From contig LQPU01000021.1 of NCBI GenBank assembly GCA_002101905.1, positions 62,001 through 126,000 of the forward strand: a stretch of 64,000 nt of DNA, read 5' to 3'. Shown here piece after piece: positions 63,158-64,000 of the stretch (positions are counted from its first letter, which is position 1; every line of letters starts with the position of its first letter). Made by a program: the position numbers and the translations under genes. Under the pieces are notes generated by a model. That model worked only from the letters and a program-made list of their open reading frames with translations, was not told the origin of the DNA and did no database searches. The DNA is from Mycobacterium shimoidei (GTDB taxonomy: Bacteria > Actinomycetota > Actinomycetes > Mycobacteriales > Mycobacteriaceae).

Positions 63158-63979
63158 ATGCCCAACCCACCAGGGCCTGACCGCGATGACAGGACCGCGG
63201 CCCGATTCGGTCCAGACGACGCCGATTCCGCCCAGGCCAACGCCGGCCCCGGTGAGGAGGACACCGAGCCCTACCGAAGGGCGCCGTCGGACGCTGAGCC
63301 GGCGACCGAGGTGATCGCCGAGGCCCCAGACCGCGAGCAGGACAGCTCGGGACCGCAGCGGCAGCAGCGCGAACGCCGTTTCACCGCACCGGGTTTCGAT
63401 GCCAAAGAGACGACCGTGATCGACACGCCGGCGGATCCGGCCACCGAGGTGTTCGAGCAAGGGCAGCAATCGCCGAGAACCGCTATGCCGCAAGCGATTC
63501 CACCTCGGCTGGGGGTCAAACTACCGTCCACCCACCGTAGTTGGGGCTGGGTGCTGGCGCTGATCCTGATCATCTTGGCGTTGGCGGCCATCGCCGTGAT
63601 GGCGACCGTGCTGCTGACCCACGGCCACAAACGGAAGGCCGCCTCACAGGAGGAGATGGTCCGCAGCACTATTCAGCGCTTCGACGTCGCGGTGCAAAAC
63701 GGCGACCTGGCCACACTGCGCAGTCTGACCTGCGGCGACATCCGCGACGGCTATGTCAGTTACGACGAGAAGGCCTGGAAGGAGACCTACCAGCGGGTCG
63801 CCGCGGCCAAGCAGTATCCGGTGGTCGCCAGCATCGATCAGGTCGTCGTCGACGACGGCCACGCCGAGGCCAACGTCACCGCGTTCATGGCCTATGCCCC
63901 GCAGACCCGCTCGACCCGCAGCTTCGACCTGCAGTACCGCGACGACCAGTGGAAGATCTGCCAGTCCAGCACCGGCTAG
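63158..63979 (+). CDS. Membrane-anchored protein (Rv0361-like)
   Basis: A 273-aa protein. A Pro/Asp/Glu-rich disordered cytosolic N-terminal part (about 125 residues, with a PPRLGVKLP segment) is followed by one membrane helix (about 130-155, [23 protein letters not shown]) and an outer domain of about 110 residues like DUF4878/NTF2-fold (EEMVRSTIQRFDVAVQNGDLATLRSLTCGDI). Two cysteines outside may pair. Topology resembles a sensor or anti-sigma-like anchor. Function unknown. Confidence 0.82.
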   Translation: MPNPPGPDRDDRTAARFGPDDADSAQANAGPGEEDTEPYRRAPSDAEPATEVIAEAPDREQDSSGPQRQQRERRFTAPGFDAKETTVIDTPADPATEVFEQGQQSPRTAMPQAIPPRLGVKLPSTHRSWGWVLALILIILALAAIAVMATVLLTHGHKRKAASQEEMVRSTIQRFDVAVQNGDLATLRSLTCGDIRDGYVSYDEKAWKETYQRVAAAKQYPVVASIDQVVVDDGHAEANVTAFMAYAPQTRSTRSFDLQYRDDQWKICQSSTG

Positions 63980-64000
63980 CTTGAGCTGACCGACTTTCCG

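Overview
The window is chromosomal DNA from a slow-growing non-tuberculous Mycobacterium. The evidence is the high GC content, frequent GTG/TTG starts, ATGA/GTGA stop-start overlaps, F420-dependent Fgd1, a PknG-GlnH-GlnX locus, a 13E12-type HNH protein and an 18-kDa-antigen-type Hsp20. The species cannot be fixed by eye. Much of the gene content follows the M. tuberculosis Rv0356c-Rv0423c region as I remember it, in inverted and rearranged order, with accessory genes inserted.

Region by region. 1-3355 (minus strand): a DHA2-type MFS exporter followed by stress-signalling genes (PAS-ANTAR, STAS, and a PAS protein cut by the window edge). 3451-7482: TPP riboswitch-thiC-thiD-hydrolase, then a GAF-ANTAR regulator with a coupled 53-aa acidic protein. 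7567-8521: hsp18 divergent from an HspR-like MerR gene. 8606-13161: Baeyer-Villiger-type monooxygenase, a two-headed TetR regulator, an MpaB-family oxygenase and small membrane proteins. 13183-17242: 13E12 HNH protein, LpqL peptidase, MEDS-ATPase anti-sigma-like protein. 17271-21433: second thiamine locus (TPP riboswitch-thiO-thiS-thiG-SGNH hydrolase on minus, thiE on plus) and mutT3. 21511-26182: glnX-glnH-pknG.

26270-33362 (minus): DUF559 protein, a PknD-like membrane protein with a catalytically dead kinase domain and a six-repeat NHL sensor, ackA, pta and fgd1. 33405-38818: MBL hydrolase, hemophore-like protein, and a tightly coupled operon of one GNAT and three luciferase-like monooxygenases. 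38882-40902: ABC exporter and DUF3054 protein. 40936-45464: a five-gene cluster resembling alicyclic-ring cleavage (BadI-like hydrolase, BadH-like dehydrogenase, two acyl-CoA dehydrogenases, TetR) behind two tandem palindromes. 45433-48685: TrkA-type NAD-binding protein, CPA1 antiporter, SDR. 48774-52956: large PLP decarboxylase and ndhA. 52953-55335: two tandem Tat-exported clan GH-A hydrolases. 55396-60260: metZ, rhodanese, a PurT homologue lacking key residues, thioesterase, purA. 60326-63979: Rv0358- and Rv0359-like genes, a CDF metal exporter behind a perfect inverted repeat, DUF3151 and an Rv0361-like membrane protein.

The thiamine genes are split over two TPP-riboswitch loci that together supply the pyrimidine (ThiC/ThiD) and thiazole (ThiO/S/G) halves and their joining enzyme (ThiE). 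GlnX-GlnH-PknG forms a periplasm-to-cytosol amino-acid sensing chain; Pta-AckA and Fgd1 are central-metabolism genes beside it. No gene-free stretch exceeds about 260 bases, and I saw no tRNA, rRNA, CRISPR array or intact insertion sequence. Comparisons with named M. tuberculosis, E. coli or R. palustris proteins are from memory, not from a search.
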